64,000 bases of DNA from Naematelia aurantialba (Eukaryota > Basidiomycota > Tremellomycetes > Tremellales > Naemateliaceae). Each line of letters starts with the position of its first letter. The stretch's first letter is position 1. The notes under the pieces are model-generated. The model was given only the letters and a program-made list of their open reading frames with translations. It ran no database searches and was not told the DNA's origin. This document shows, piece by piece, positions 46,953-58,473 of the stretch. The translations under genes were made by a program, and so were the position numbers. The DNA lies in contig JAKFAO010000003.1 of the NCBI GenBank assembly GCA_021527695.1, positions 1,426,001 to 1,490,000 on the forward strand. Direction: 5' to 3'.

Positions 46953-48397
46953 ATGGCAGAGCAAGACCCATTCCAGGGGAACGAGGAGGAGGATGACTCG
47001 CTGATCATGGCCCCGATGGTGGTGTTCAAGCTACAGGTGAGGTTGATCTCGGGGCACATGGATATCGTACAAGTCGCTCGGGCTGACCAGGCGCAGGAAA
47101 TGGGTATATCACTACAGGATTGTCAAAAGCTGCATGCGGCAGGTTTCAACACCGTCGAAGCTGTGGCTTTCACGCCGAAGAAGCAGTTGTGCACGGTCAA
47201 GGGGATCAGTGAGGCCAAGGCAGAGAAGATCTTGGGGGAAGGTACGATTTCTCGATTCTCCTTCCCCGATCGATGCGGCGAGACTGATGGCGACAGCGTG
47301 TAAGCTCGTGCCTATGGGCTTTACAACCGCAACTGAGATCCACTCGAGGCGGTCCGAGCTGGTGCATATCACCACTGGCTCTACTGGGCTCGATAATATC
47401 CTTGGCGGTAAGTCGTCGGACATGGAGGGGTGCACTGGAGGCTGATTCGAGGTAGGTGGAATAGAGACTGGAGCTATCACCGAGCTATTTGGAGAGTTCC
47501 GAACGGGGAAATCGCAGATATGCCACACACTCGCCGTCACCTGCCAAGTGAGTGATCGCGCCAGAGATCCAACCTGACCCGCAGCTGCCGGTATCCATGG
47601 GCGGCGGCGAGGGCAAATGCCTATACATCGATACGGAGGGCACGTTTCGGCCTGTCAGGATGTTGGCGGTGGCTGAGCGGTATGGCCTGAATGGCGAGGA
47701 AGTGCTGGACAACATCGCATATGCAAGGGCGTACAATGCGGACCACCAGCTCCAGCTCTTGATTCAGGCCAGTGCGATGATGGCAGAGTCCAGGTAAGTG
47801 ACGTTTTCGAGACTGACAATCCTGCCACTGCGCCTGCCGAGAGGACGGACTGACGGGGTACTCTGGATAGGTTCTCACTACTCATTGTCGATTCGTGCAC
47901 ATCATTATATCGGACAGACTTCTCAGGCAGAGGCGAGCTTTCAGCGCGACAGATGCATCTCGCCAAGTTCCTGCGGACGTTGATGCGGCTCGCAGACGAG
48001 GTGAGCTGGACCAGCGCGACGTTGTTCTAATGGCAGTTTGGCGTCGCTGTCGTAGTCACGAACCAAGTGGTTGCGCAGGTGGATAGCGGCCCCTTTGCAG
48101 GTGCAGACACCAAAAAGCCAATGTACGATCCGCCGCTGGCGAGTAAGATACGTGACTGACGCGACGTTGGTAGAGGTGGCAACATCATGGCACACGCTTC
48201 GACGACGCGGTTATCGTTACGCAAAGGGCGAGGGACTTCCAGGGTGTGCAAGATTGTCGATAGTCCGTGTTTGCCTGAAGCAGAGGGCATCTTCGCCATC
48301 AAGTGGGTCGAGTCGTGCCGTCACCCACTCGTTGCGTCTGTACTGATGGAACTGCAGCCCGAACGGTATTGGCGATCCGGAAGAGATGAAGGAGTAG
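46953..48397 (+). CDS. RAD51: Rad51 recombinase
   Basis: Strand-exchange ATPase of homologous recombination. The ATG at 46953 gives [19 protein letters not shown]. The N-terminal domain has [20 protein letters not shown]. The core has [18 protein letters not shown], Walker [30 protein letters not shown], Walker B SLLIVDS, then [19 protein letters not shown] and NQVVAQVD. The C-terminal exons give [20 protein letters not shown] and the last exon [17 protein letters not shown] at 48395-48397. Conserved Rad51 rather than Dmc1 blocks ([29 protein letters not shown]) support the assignment. Eight or so short introns. A 15 bp direct duplication (48391-48420) includes the stop. Confidence 0.94.
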
Positions 48398-48849
48398 GCA
48401 ATGTAGGAGTAGGCAATGTCGGTCAGGTTGCGGATTCTTGATTCTTCGTTTTCGTACCAAGGCGGCGATGGTCAAGGGACGTGTTGTAGGTATTGCTTGC
48501 TGCATGTAGCGCGGCTCTTGTCAATGGCATTTACGCATCGCACACGCCGGGACAGAGGCTGGCTCTCCCTTGTTACTCATGTTGTCGCATAGATATATGT
48601 GTGTGTAGTTGCCACCCTCGCTCAGCGCTAGCCTTGTGCCATAAGTGTCTAGTCTGCGACTCTGGTGCAAGACGAGCCGTGCTCGACATCTCAAGCGCCG
48701 ACTGACTCATAGAACGGTTTAGGCGCGATAAGGCGAGTGCTTTTGCAGTCTGTCATACATGTCGAGATACGTACAACCTCAAGCACAGCAACAAATGATC
48801 TGGGCGTTGACTTGCTCTTGAAGACTACCAAGGAGACCGAGGGCAAGCC
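48398..48849. other. Convergent intergenic region RAD51 / F-box gene
   Basis: No gene is recognised. The second copy of the 15 bp duplication at the RAD51 stop lies at 48406-48420. The rest is unique sequence with short open frames of no known family. Confidence 0.5.
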
Positions 48850-50705
48850 CTACCCCCGCCAAACCTGGAAATACCCCGGAGTCGAGGTGCGTCCCCAGCG
48901 GACGAGCTCAACCACCCGCTCGTCACCTTGGAGCCTGCGGACGACCTCGTACACCCTGTTCCCTGTGCCGACCTGTTCGAGGGTACGCATCTCGCGCGCT
49001 AGGCCGAGCAGGTCGTCCGGCGTCGGGCCCCACCGTTCCGGGGCGTTGACGTGCAGTATCCGCAGTGTGCTCCGGGGCAGCTCCGGGCAATCGAGGAGCG
49101 TCGCGCGGCCATTGACGGACACGTACAGCTCTTCCAAGGCGGGAGACGCCTGGAGAATCTCGGCGAGAGATCCCGGCCCGACAAGGAGATTGCTCAGGCT
49201 CAGTCGGCGGAGATGGCGCAGCGAGCACTGCGAGCGCAGGTGCGCCAGGCCGCCGGGCGGGATGAACGCGCGGTCGCCCGAGAGCGTGAGGAGGAGCGAG
49301 GTGAGCGTCGGCGTGGGTGGCAGGCGGGGCAGGTCAGCGACGGTCAAGTACGGCTTGTGCGGCGCCGCGAACGATATGGAAAATGTAGAGAGATGGGGCA
49401 TAGCAGATGCAGACGAAAGATCGGCGAGGATCTAGTGGCTAGATAAGTGACGCGTGCGCGTGGGGTGTTTGTCCGTCGACGTACCGTATGAGGCAAGGCG
49501 TCCAGGCTCAGCTCGCTGAGGTGTTCTGCCCGACGGATAATCTCAAACACACCGTCCTTGGTGATTTTGGTACACCCCCAGAGTGTGAGACTGCGCAGCA
49601 AGCTCAGATATGGCGCCATGGCTTTGAGGATGGCATCATCGACCAACGGCGACGTCTGTACGTGGTGGGTCAGCAGCGGCCAGCCGAGACAGGGCAATCG
49701 CCGTCGACCCACCCTGCAGACTAACGCCAGGCCACGCAGTCCTCCGCTCTTACGCTCGCCGAGCTCCTTGACGATACCCACCAAGGCATCGCGGAAGCTG
49801 GGATCGGGCATCATGACTCTCAGTTCCTCTAGCGCGGAGAGGCGGCCGAGCAACTTGGGATCGTAGTACCGGTACGAATGGCCGGATATCTCAATCGTAC
49901 GGAGGTGCTGGAAATGCGAGATTGACTCGACCAATGTGGGATTGAGGCTTTTATCTCGCTGGACGATCAGTTGGGCTAACAGGACAGGATGCGCGTACCG
50001 TCCAGACGAGGTGCTCTAGGTTGTCCATGCCGGACAGCGACTGGACGACTTGGTCATCTAGGGCGTAACGCTCTGTGTCTCGAGCGGCGAGGGGGAAGAA
50101 GCGGACATCTACCGTCAGAAACACTTATCCAAGGACTCACCGAGATGCTTGACGAGCTTGCAGAGCTCGGGATGGCGGTGCAGAGTCTCAAACAGTAGCA
50201 GAAGCTGAAGATCTCAGCGGAACGTTCTTGCTCGTAAGGAACAGCCGGCGTCGCTGCGCGTACCTTGGCATGACAATGCTCCTCCCCTGTCGTCAGTGCA
50301 AGCTCACGGAAGACGCTCACATGGTCGGACCCAGACATGCTGGTAGAGCTGTTTCCGTGAAAGGAGGCACCACTCCCAGCACACTCTCGAGAGGGTGGCC
50401 AGCTCGCCCGGCCGCTGAAAGTGCTTGAAGACGAGGGGCAGTAGCTCGGGATACGAACACAGTCCAGCGAGGGGCGATTGGCCGCCTTGGTCGCTACGCA
50501 GCGGTGTGGGGAGGGGGAAGACGACCGTGCTGCGCGGGGGGCTGGGCGGCCGTGATATGGGTCCTACTTGCGGAGTGGAGATCTTCCACTGTGTCGCACG
50601 CAGGAACATGCGGTCGAGCCGCAGCGGTGCGTAGCGAGGTTCGTCGCCGATCGTGATGGAGCGGAGCTGCTCGTCGAGGCGGTTGCCGTCGTCTAGGGAG
50701 CTCAT
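48850..50705 (-). CDS. F-box/leucine-rich-repeat-like protein
   Basis: Predicted substrate adaptor of an SCF-type ubiquitin ligase. The ATG at 50703-50705 gives MSSLDDGNRLDEQLRSITIG. After a Pro-rich stretch, YPELLPLVFKHFQRPGEL followed by TLSRVCWEWCLLSRKQLYQH has the spacing and hydrophobic pattern of an F-box. Leucine-rich segments follow: VVQSLSGMDNLEHLVW, HFQHLRTIEISGHSYRYY, SALEELRVMMPDPSF, LLRSLTLWGCTKITKDGVFE, HLSELSLDALP and LRHLRRLSLSNLLVGPGS. The last exon ends STPGYFQVWRG-stop. At least five introns. No orthologue name can be given. It is divergent from bL27m. Confidence 0.7.
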
Positions 50706-50958
50706 TATGGCTCTGATGCGCTCGGTTCATCCGTCTACCAAGCACTCTGACGACTGCAAAGTAGAGCAAAGTAGCGCACAGGAGAGTACAGGAGGGTACA
50801 GGAGAGGGATTGGAGCGAATACGTTGGGTGGGCGGAAGAAGTGGAGGTCGACGAGACGGAATCAAATCTTCGCTCATACTGTCCGCTTCCACAGCGTCCC
50901 AGTTTCGTGCATCTTTACATACTCGACATACGTTGTTCGTCGAGCGACACTGCACGCC

Positions 50959-51999
50959 ATGCTCGGCCTGTGCAGTCTATCGCTATCGCTGGGACGCGCC
51001 TCGGCAGCGGCAGCGGCATCAGCCTCAGCCTCAGCATCGACATCCCTGGCCGCTGGGATCCGCGAGATCTTTCCCAACGCTTCCAGTGAGTTTCAGTTGA
51101 CTTTGGCGGCTGTGTCATTGCCATCGGCCATCGCCATGCGCCACTTGCCGTCTTGTATCTGTCACCTGGCATATGACATCTGGCATCTGACATCTGCCAT
51201 GCGTTTTGATATGCGCTAGCACACGCTGATGTTCCTCGAGCGTTCCAGAACCAGATCCGTACATCGACAAAACGGGGCGGTGGGTCGAGCAAGAACGGCC
51301 GCAAGTCAGCTGGCAAGCGCCTTGGTGTCAAGCGGTTTGAGAGTGAGTGGAGTGTACCTCTGATACCTTGATGCGCCTCTCGCCCTTGACGAGACGACTA
51401 GCTCCTTCCCTTGTGTACTCGAGTATCCTCGATCCTCGATCCACTCGTCTGGATCCCCCGTCTGCTTCCGCTCCACGCCCGCTCGAGGCGGCGCAACAAC
51501 GTCACCGGCACCGAGCACAGAACAGAGTCACGGGCACCGAGCACAGAACAGAGCCACGGGCATCGAGCACAGAACAGCGCTGACCCCCCGTCCAGACACC
51601 TACGTCGTCCCTGGGGAAGTGATCGTCCGCCAACGGGGTCTCAAGTTTCACGCGGGGCAGCACGTCGGCGTCGCGCGCGACCATACCCTGTTCGCCCGGG
51701 AGCCGGGCTACCTGAAGTTCTACCAGCACCCCACCAAGTACCCGCACCAGGACCGCTCGGTCTTCGTCGACGAGCTGAACGGCGTCACCCCGGGCCCAGG
51801 CAAGCCCGCAGACGCGTTCCCAAAGGTCAAGTTCCCAAAGAACATGGACCGCTACATCGGCATCGCGAGGGAGCGGCACGAAGTCCTGCCGCGCGACCAG
51901 AGGGACGAAGGACGCGACAGGCGGTTCTGGGGCGTCCCCGTGCGGTCCCATTGGCAGTCGCACAAGCTGCCCGTCAAGGAAGGCGAGGCAGAGTCGTAG
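50959..51999 (+). CDS. MRP7: Mitochondrial large-subunit ribosomal protein bL27m
   Basis: Component of the mitochondrial 50S-type subunit near the peptidyl-transferase centre. The start [20 protein letters not shown] followed by Ala/Ser repeats looks like a mitochondrial presequence. A middle exon has the L27 block [20 protein letters not shown] and GVKRF. After a long intron the third exon gives [20 protein letters not shown] and [20 protein letters not shown], as expected for the family. A fungal C-terminal extension ends [12 protein letters not shown] at 51999. The second intron contains three copies of a 26 bp unit. It shares a 253 bp divergent promoter region with the F-box gene. Confidence 0.92.
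51501..51578. repeat. 26 bp tandem repeat, three copies, in the bL27m intron
   Basis: Three near-identical 26 bp units beginning gtcac(c/g)ggca and containing gagcacagaaca. They end about 20 bases before the intron's acceptor (cgtccag). Confidence 0.9.
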
Positions 52000-52245
52000 A
52001 ATGGCATGTCATGCTCGGCTGGCACGTCGACGGAATGGTATGACCATGCTCGGCTCGCCACTCAACGGTATCCACGACATCTGCACACTCCTCCAACCAC
52101 GATATCGACACCTCATCCACCACTATACACAGCACTCCTTGGCACTGCCACACGCTTGCCGGCATCGCCCCGCGATACTGCAGCTATCCTCGTCGTATCT
52201 AGGAGACCGATGCATGTGTACCACTGATGACCGCCCGTCACTACC

Positions 52246-54250
52246 CTACGCATACTGAGGGAGATTCCTGAAATGCTTAATCTGGATGGCCTCCTCTGAG
52301 TAACTCCTAGGCTGCATATGTTCCCAGATGGGATCGACGTCGGGACCGTCCAAGTCTCCAGCACCATCCCAGCCCCAACACCACACTGACTGTCAGCCCA
52401 GTCGCTTCGACGTGTGCACTCACCATATTCCGGGCCCGTCTGGAACTCCATCTCCTCGTCCTCTTCGGCGGTGAAGAGTCGGTCGTGCGGACCGTACCAG
52501 GATCGATCTTGGGGATCGGTGTGTGGGTCGTCCGGCAGCCCGCCGATCCGCTTGTATCCCCGGATGGCGGTGAGGTTCCGCCGTTCGGGATGGATGATGT
52601 CGTAGACCTTTTGGTCGTAGGCGAGCTTGACACGCGGCACCATGATGATCCGCCCGTAGCCTGCGTTCCAGTAGTCGTCTTGCAGATCGTCAGCCCCGCG
52701 TGGCCAGAATAGCCGCCGACTCACTGCAAATAAGACCACATTCCGATGCAGAGCACTCGCCCTCGGGCAGCCTTGCCATCCTGAACTTGACGTGGGGAGG
52801 CGCATAGAAGGGCGCTGGATCCAGGATGGCAATACCGTTCCAGCACGATTGAACTGACCGTCAGCAAGGAGCCAGATACCAAGACGAACCTTGGATCGGG
52901 AGGTGCCGTTGGAAGCGGTGGTTCGATTTGGGGTGGTGGAAGACCTGCTCAAAGGGTGCGTTCTCCAGCGCAGTGCCGTTGATATCTCGTGCCACCCAGT
53001 TATCGTAGAACACCGGTGCGCCCTGCGCGTCAGCGCGCATCAGATTGATATTCACTCACGATATCGTCGTGGTACATGTAGTCTGCGGCACAGGTGATGC
53101 CGGCATTCTGCCGGCGGGACTGCCAGATCAACTCGAGGAGGTCGTCGACACAAGGCAAGATGTCGTTCATGAAGATGATCGTGTCAAAGACCTCGTTTTC
53201 GTTGTCTCTCAACTCGTGCAGCGGCACCATGGCGGCATTCCGTACTTCCGCGAGGTATTCGATACGGTGGTTGAACTGGCCACGAGTACGCATGGACGTG
53301 CGGATGATGATGCGCAGACCGACCGTGCGGCCGAGCGCGTCAAAGATCCGCAGCAGAGCCTTGGTCTGGTCGTTGGAGCCGTTTTCGTAAATCGACACAA
53401 AGACGTTGTGGTATCCCAGGACAGCGGCCGTGCGGAACAGCGTCGCAAAGAGATCAGGGATGACGTCGAACGAGTTGTACAGGTTGATGGCGAAGAAGTA
53501 CTTGTGCTGGCTTGTCACGAGATCACGACGGATCGAGTCGCGCCTCGTCGCAAGTGGGAGCTGCCGGTCGGGACCAGGCCCGCCGCCGAGCAGCCGGGCC
53601 AGCCACGACCCGCTGTTCTGCCACGAGCGCTTGTGCCCCACCAGAACCGAGTAGCGGTCGTGGACCTGCTCGGCGTACAGCTCTTGGGGCCGGCGCGTGC
53701 ACTCCTTGGTGTGGTGTGCCGACAGCGAGGACATGAGCTCGAGGATGTGGTATCGCTGTTGTAGCGATGGGAGGGTGATTTGCGATCGCTGGAGCCGGGA
53801 AGAGCCAGTGATCGCGTTGGGTCGGAGGTTCTTGGATCCAGACGCTTGCCATGGCTCAGACGATGACTACGTTTCAGTAAGGCTCACTCTGTCTACTCAC
53901 GTCTCCTCTCCGCAGGATCTACACGCAGTGTCAGCGACCAGAGCTGTAGAGGGGGAGTATACAAGGAAGGGAGATGGCAGCGAATACATGGGAGATGGCA
54001 GGAAATCGGCAGGGAGATGGCATCATGACAGGAGAGGTAGCAGCAACACGACGAGGCAGCACTTAGGGGCACTGCTAGAACCCGAGACGACGACTTATCA
54101 CCAAGCACAACGGGAGATGGGAGACGAGATAGCACGCAGAAAACAACACAGACTCACAGAAGCAACGAGCAATCCAACGAGGATCCCAACCAGCAACGAC
54201 GCGCCAGATGGCAGCTTGCGCCCCAAGGACAACGACGATATGGGCTTCAT
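52246..54250 (-). CDS. Alpha-1,3-mannosyltransferase, GT69 (CMT1/CAP59 family)
   Basis: Golgi mannosyltransferase of the family first described from the Cryptococcus capsule. The first exon (ATG 54248-54250) encodes a signal anchor: MKPISSLSLGRKLPSGASLL then VGILVGLLVAS. The next exon starts SSEPWQASGSKNLRPNAITG. The catalytic region has INLYNSFDVIPDLFATLFRT, YHNVFVSIYENGSNDQTKAL, FDTIIFMNDILPCVDDLLEL and NAGITCAADYMYHDDI. Later exons hold VFYDNWVARDINGTALENAP, SCWNGIAILDPAPFYAPP, GECSASECGLI and YGRIIMVPRVKLAYD. It ends KHFRNLPQYA-stop. Five or more introns. The acceptor glycan is unknown. It points to an extracellular or wall mannan-type polysaccharide pathway. Confidence 0.88.
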
Positions 54251-54787
54251 TTCTGGTGACCGTACGGGCGACCGTTAGAGTGACCGCACAAGATTACTGC
54301 ACCGCGTGCGCAAGCTGACAGAGGTGCTCAGTAGCCCGATACAACCCACGGCTCTGGATATTAAACTGGAAACGATTGTCAAGGACAGAGCTAGCAAATC
54401 CCATCGAGTAGTAGTGTCTGGGAACTGGAGCAAGACCAGCTGTGGCGGCGCGATGTTCAGCGGCGACCGTGGGAAACTCCAGACCTGTGGCAACACGGGG
54501 CTCCGCTTTGTCCTCCACCATTGTCCTGCTACTACTTGCTGTCGGTCCACCTACCCTTATATCCACCATCAGCTCCGTTCACTCGGTCTCTACACTCATC
54601 TCTCCTCTGATAACCCCCCTCGTTTCCAGAAGATTGGTGTCACGACCTCCTTCGGTCTCTTCTTTGTACGGTTGAGGTGTCCCGATCATTCGACACCGTA
54701 TAAGGAGACCCTCGGCGCCCTCTCTTTCTCCCAAGAGATACACAGTATCTCACATCCTCAGTATTACTTCACCAGTGAGCAGCGGCC
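54251..54787. other. Divergent intergenic region GT69 / inositol phosphatase
   Basis: About 540 bp between opposing ATGs. A 166-codon plus frame is open here but has no ATG at its start and resembles nothing, so it is not called. The stretch presumably holds both promoters; no known motif stands out. Confidence 0.45.
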
Positions 54788-56280
54788 ATGGAAGATCTCG
54801 ACCTAGACTCCACCCTTGCGTTTGCAATCAAGCTCGCCCATGAGGTGTGTGTTCTCGTAGTCTAGCATCTGGTCCCCACTGATGGTGTCGTAGGCGGGTG
54901 AGATGATGCGGCAAGGTCAGGCGAAACGGTTCGCCGAAGCTACGGGCGAGGTGGAGAAGCTTAATTCTGTCGATGTGAGTCTCTTGTGAGCGAATTGGGC
55001 CAAGGCTGATCGGCCAGCTCGTAACCGAGGTGGACAAGGCGGTCGAAGCGTTCATCACCAAGAAGATCAAGGAGACTTATCCCGACCATGACTTGTGAGC
55101 CAGAGTCCAGTATACGTTCAGGATACTCGCTGATGCAAGGCAGCATTGGCGAGGAGACGTACCACGGTCAGAAGGTGACTGACGTGCCTACTTGGATCGT
55201 CGAGTAAGTCGGCATGATGCTGCCTCGGGCTGTAGCTAATCTCTGATAGCCCCATCGATGGTACGACCAACTTCGTGTGTATCATCCATGCAACCGCGCG
55301 CAAGACATGTTTGCTTATTTGATTAGATTCACGGCTTCCCCATGTCCTGCACGTCGATTGGCTTGGCCATCAATGCAGTACCGGTGCTCGGGGTGATTTA
55401 CAATCCGTTCCTTGACGAGCTGGTGGGCACCTCTGTCTGTCTCGTTGAAGCGCGCTGACATTTTAGTACTCGGCTGCCAAAGGCCGTGGAGCCTATCTGA
55501 ACCAGAAGATCAAGCTACCGATGACCGGCAGCCCCAAGCCACTTGCATCTCTCGGCCAAGCCCTGTGAGTATTCTCCTCACAGAAGTGTCTGTGAGGGTA
55601 CTGACTGAGCAGGATCGGTATTGAGTTTGGAAGCTCGCGTATGCCGCCGGCCATCACGGCTAAGAACAAGACCTATGAGACCTTGTCCAAGCACCGCGAT
55701 ATCGGTGGAAAGATGGTTCATTCGTTGCGGGCCACAGGCAGTGCAGCTTTGAATGCTTGTTATATTGCCACAGGTGGTCTTGACGTGTTAGTATCTTGTC
55801 TGCAGATTGAGGATTGGCTAACCTAAGTGTCAGATACTGGGAGATCGGCGTGAGTGAGCAGAGACAGAAGGTGTGTCTTATAGCTGACGACGCAACAGCC
55901 GTGGCCTTGGGACACTTGCGTGAGTTGTTTTCATCCGCTCAAGTCGAGCTGACAGCTTCAGGCTGCAATCTGCATTATCACAGAGTCAGGCGGCGCGGTA
56001 TTCGGTGGCAAAGACTCTGGCTTGACCGGCGTCATCAATGCCCAAGCATTTGGTATGTTGCTCTGTCGGATAGCTGCCGAGGTGGTCCCTGATGCCATAC
56101 ATGAAGCCGAACGCAAATGGCTGTTCGTCCGTGCCATGCCCGACACCGAGGTGAGAAATTTCGCTGGACTGTCATGCGACGGGTTCCGTACACTGATGTT
56201 TGCAGGGTGAGACCGGTTTCCAGGCCCAGCAGAGGTTTGCAAAGGAGTTTTACGAGACGGTGGAGGAATGGGACCCTTGA
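54788..56280 (+). CDS. Inositol monophosphatase family phosphatase
   Basis: Mg-dependent, Li-sensitive phosphatase fold acting on inositol monophosphate or a similar small phosphate (QutG-type enzymes are relatives). The ATG at 54788 gives [19 protein letters not shown]. Exons supply [29 protein letters not shown], and then the metal-binding motif PIDGTTNF followed by [14 protein letters not shown]. Later: [31 protein letters not shown], and the second signature [17 protein letters not shown] reconstructed over two short introns. It ends [16 protein letters not shown] then TVEEWDP-stop. About nine introns, some near 45 nt. All active-site acidic residues expected in the two signatures are present. 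Confidence 0.88.
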
Positions 56281-56494
56281 TAGACCACGTGATGCATGCT
56301 GTCGTGAACGTCGGATATAAGACATCTTTTATCACCGATGAGGGGGGAGTTGACCTCTCACTCGTTTGAACAGGGCAAATACCGCCACACTGGATTTTTA
56401 TGCAATTTGCCGACAAGCTCCGTTCGGTGTTCGCTGCCCAGTGACCTTTTGAGTGAAAGCTTTCCAGCAAGCTCGTTTCGTTCATCAAGTCAAA
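56281..56494. promoter_or_regulatory. eS4 upstream region with CACGTGAT
   Basis: This 214 bp region before the eS4 ATG holds CACGTG at 56286-56291, followed by AT, as in other promoters of this window. The region also includes the 3' end of the inositol phosphatase transcript. Confidence 0.35.
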
Positions 56495-58072
56495 ATGGTG
56501 AGTCGAGTTGTGCTTTGCTGGGGACGTTGGGAACATACGGACGTGGCAGGAAGGTGGGGGGCGGTACTAGCGTTGTGCTGTGATCACAGGACAGCATATC
56601 GGCGGCATGGATGGGCCCGGACATCGCCTGGCGCGTGCAGAAGGAACACGAGACGAGCAGCGGGGGGGCAAGGGCCATGGAATACTGCTGGAGTGCTGTC
56701 GCTGATAACACTGCAGGGTCGAGGTCCAAAGAAGCACCTGAAGCGTCTCGCAGCTCCCTCGTCATGGATGCTCGACAAACTGGGCGGCACATATGTGAGT
56801 GTATCTCCTGTCTCTTAACTACCCACGAGGACGAGGACGAAATTGGGGAATTGGGGATGCGGGTTGGAGGATGGGCATGGAGAAGAGGATGTGGAGGATG
56901 GGATGGGAGATGAGGATCAGGAGGGGGATGTTTGGGCGCGGCGCGAAGCAAGGATATTGGACTGACGAGCTCAGGCCCCCAGACCGTCTCCCGGTCCTCA
57001 CAAGCTCCGCGAGTCTCTGCCCCTTACCGTCTTCCTCCGCAACCGGCTCAAGTACGCTTTGACCGGTCGTGAGGTTACTGCGATTGTCAAGCAGCGGCTC
57101 ATCAAGGTCGACGGCAAGGTCCGCACCGACGAGACCTTCCCGGCCGGCTTCATGGGTGAGCGTTTGCCCTCGTTCTCGTCTCCTCCCGTCTCCCTTTGTC
57201 CACCCGGCCCTCCTCCTCGCCCTTGTCGCGCCCTCGCGACCGATTGTGACGGGCTTGGTAACTGACTGTCGTGCTCTCGTTGTGCACGCAGGTGGGATGA
57301 GAGCTGACCGTGGCAGATGTGATCACCATTGAGCGATCGGGCGAGAACTTCCGCCTGCTGTACGACGTCAAGGGGCGCTTCACGATCCACCGCATCTCGG
57401 CCGAGGAGGCGACGTTCAAGCTCTGCAAGGTGCGCAAGCACCAGCTCGGCCCCAAGGGCGTGCCCTACGTCGTGACCCACGACGGACGCACCATCCGCTA
57501 CCCCGACCCCGCGATCAAGGTCAACGACACGGTCAAGTTTGACTTTGTGCAAAACAAGGTTGTCGACCACATCAAGTTTGAGCCCGGAAACGTCGTCATG
57601 GTCACCGGCGGTCGCAACATGGGCCGATCAGGCGTCATCGTGCACAAGGAGAAGCACGCCGGCGGTTTCGACATTGTCCACGTCAAGGACGTCTTGGACA
57701 GGACCTTTGCTACCAGGTGGGTTTTGACAGTCCATTCCCATTTCCATCACCAACATCACGACTAAACCAACATAACATCATTAACATCATTAACATCATC
57801 ACCAACACCATCCACACCAACACCAACACCAACACCAACACCCACACCCACACCCACACCCACACCCACACCCACACCCACACCCACACCAACAGCCCTC
57901 ACTTGCATTTCGTCGTTAGACTCGTCCGCTGACATCACTCAGACTCGGAAACATTTTCGTCATTGGCGAGGGCTCCAAGGCCCAGGTCTCGCTGCCAAAG
58001 GGCAAGGGTGTCAAGCTGTCCATCGCAGAGGAGCGCGACCAGAGGAGGCGCAACCGTGCCCAGGAGGCGTAA
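56495..58072 (+). CDS. RPS4: Cytosolic 40S ribosomal protein eS4
   Basis: Small-subunit ribosomal protein. The first coding exon is only the ATG (56495-56497), followed at once by GTGAGT. Exon 2 gives [20 protein letters not shown], completing the family start [12 protein letters not shown]. The next exons carry [78 protein letters not shown] and [16 protein letters not shown] with the KOW motif. The last exon is [20 protein letters not shown] and ends [14 protein letters not shown]. Four or five introns. Codon choice is strongly C-ending, as expected for a highly expressed gene. The last intron contains a long CCAACA/CCACAC minisatellite. Confidence 0.95.
57769..57893. repeat. Minisatellite (AACATC, CCAACA, CCCACA) in the last eS4 intron
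   Basis: The tract shifts stepwise from 9 bp aacatcatt units through caccaa hexamers to cccaca hexamers, over about 125 bp. It stays in one intron and suggests successive slippage expansions. Confidence 0.9.
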
Positions 58073-58160
58073 GGGCCGATTGGGCCGTTATGCTTTGTAC
58101 ATCGGGATGCAGACTTATGAGCATATTGCCGGGTTGTTTGTACGCCTCAGCTTGTCGTGC

Positions 58161-58196
58161 GCCTCGTGCGCCTCGTGCGCCTCGTTCGCCTCGTTT
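58161..58196. repeat. 9 bp tandem repeat, four copies, 3' of eS4
   Basis: Four units of gcctcgtgc (the last two diverged) start 88 bp after the eS4 stop, probably in the 3' untranslated region. The remainder of 58073-58473, between convergent genes, shows no gene. Confidence 0.8.
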
Positions 58197-58473
58197 CGCT
58201 TTCCAGTTGCATATCGCTCTGTTTGCTTGATCACAACACTGGTCCCCGACCATGCAGCTGCATCTATAGTGGATGTGTACTTTGTGCATCATGTCGTTTC
58301 GTCTGGCTACGCAGTCCGGTCCACTCACAAGCCTATGAGGCGATACACTGCTGCACCTCTAAGCCTGCTTACAACAGTAGATCGTGCTACCCAGACCACC
58401 CATCTACATGTCGGACACGGTGCTATGACAGCCTACGCGAACTCTGGGATCAAGGTAACAGCTGGCAGAGGAA

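Noticed and set aside
54306..54806. 166-codon plus-strand frame upstream of the inositol phosphatase
   Set aside because: It begins at a GTG rather than an ATG, resembles no family, and runs through the divergent promoter into the next gene's start in another frame.
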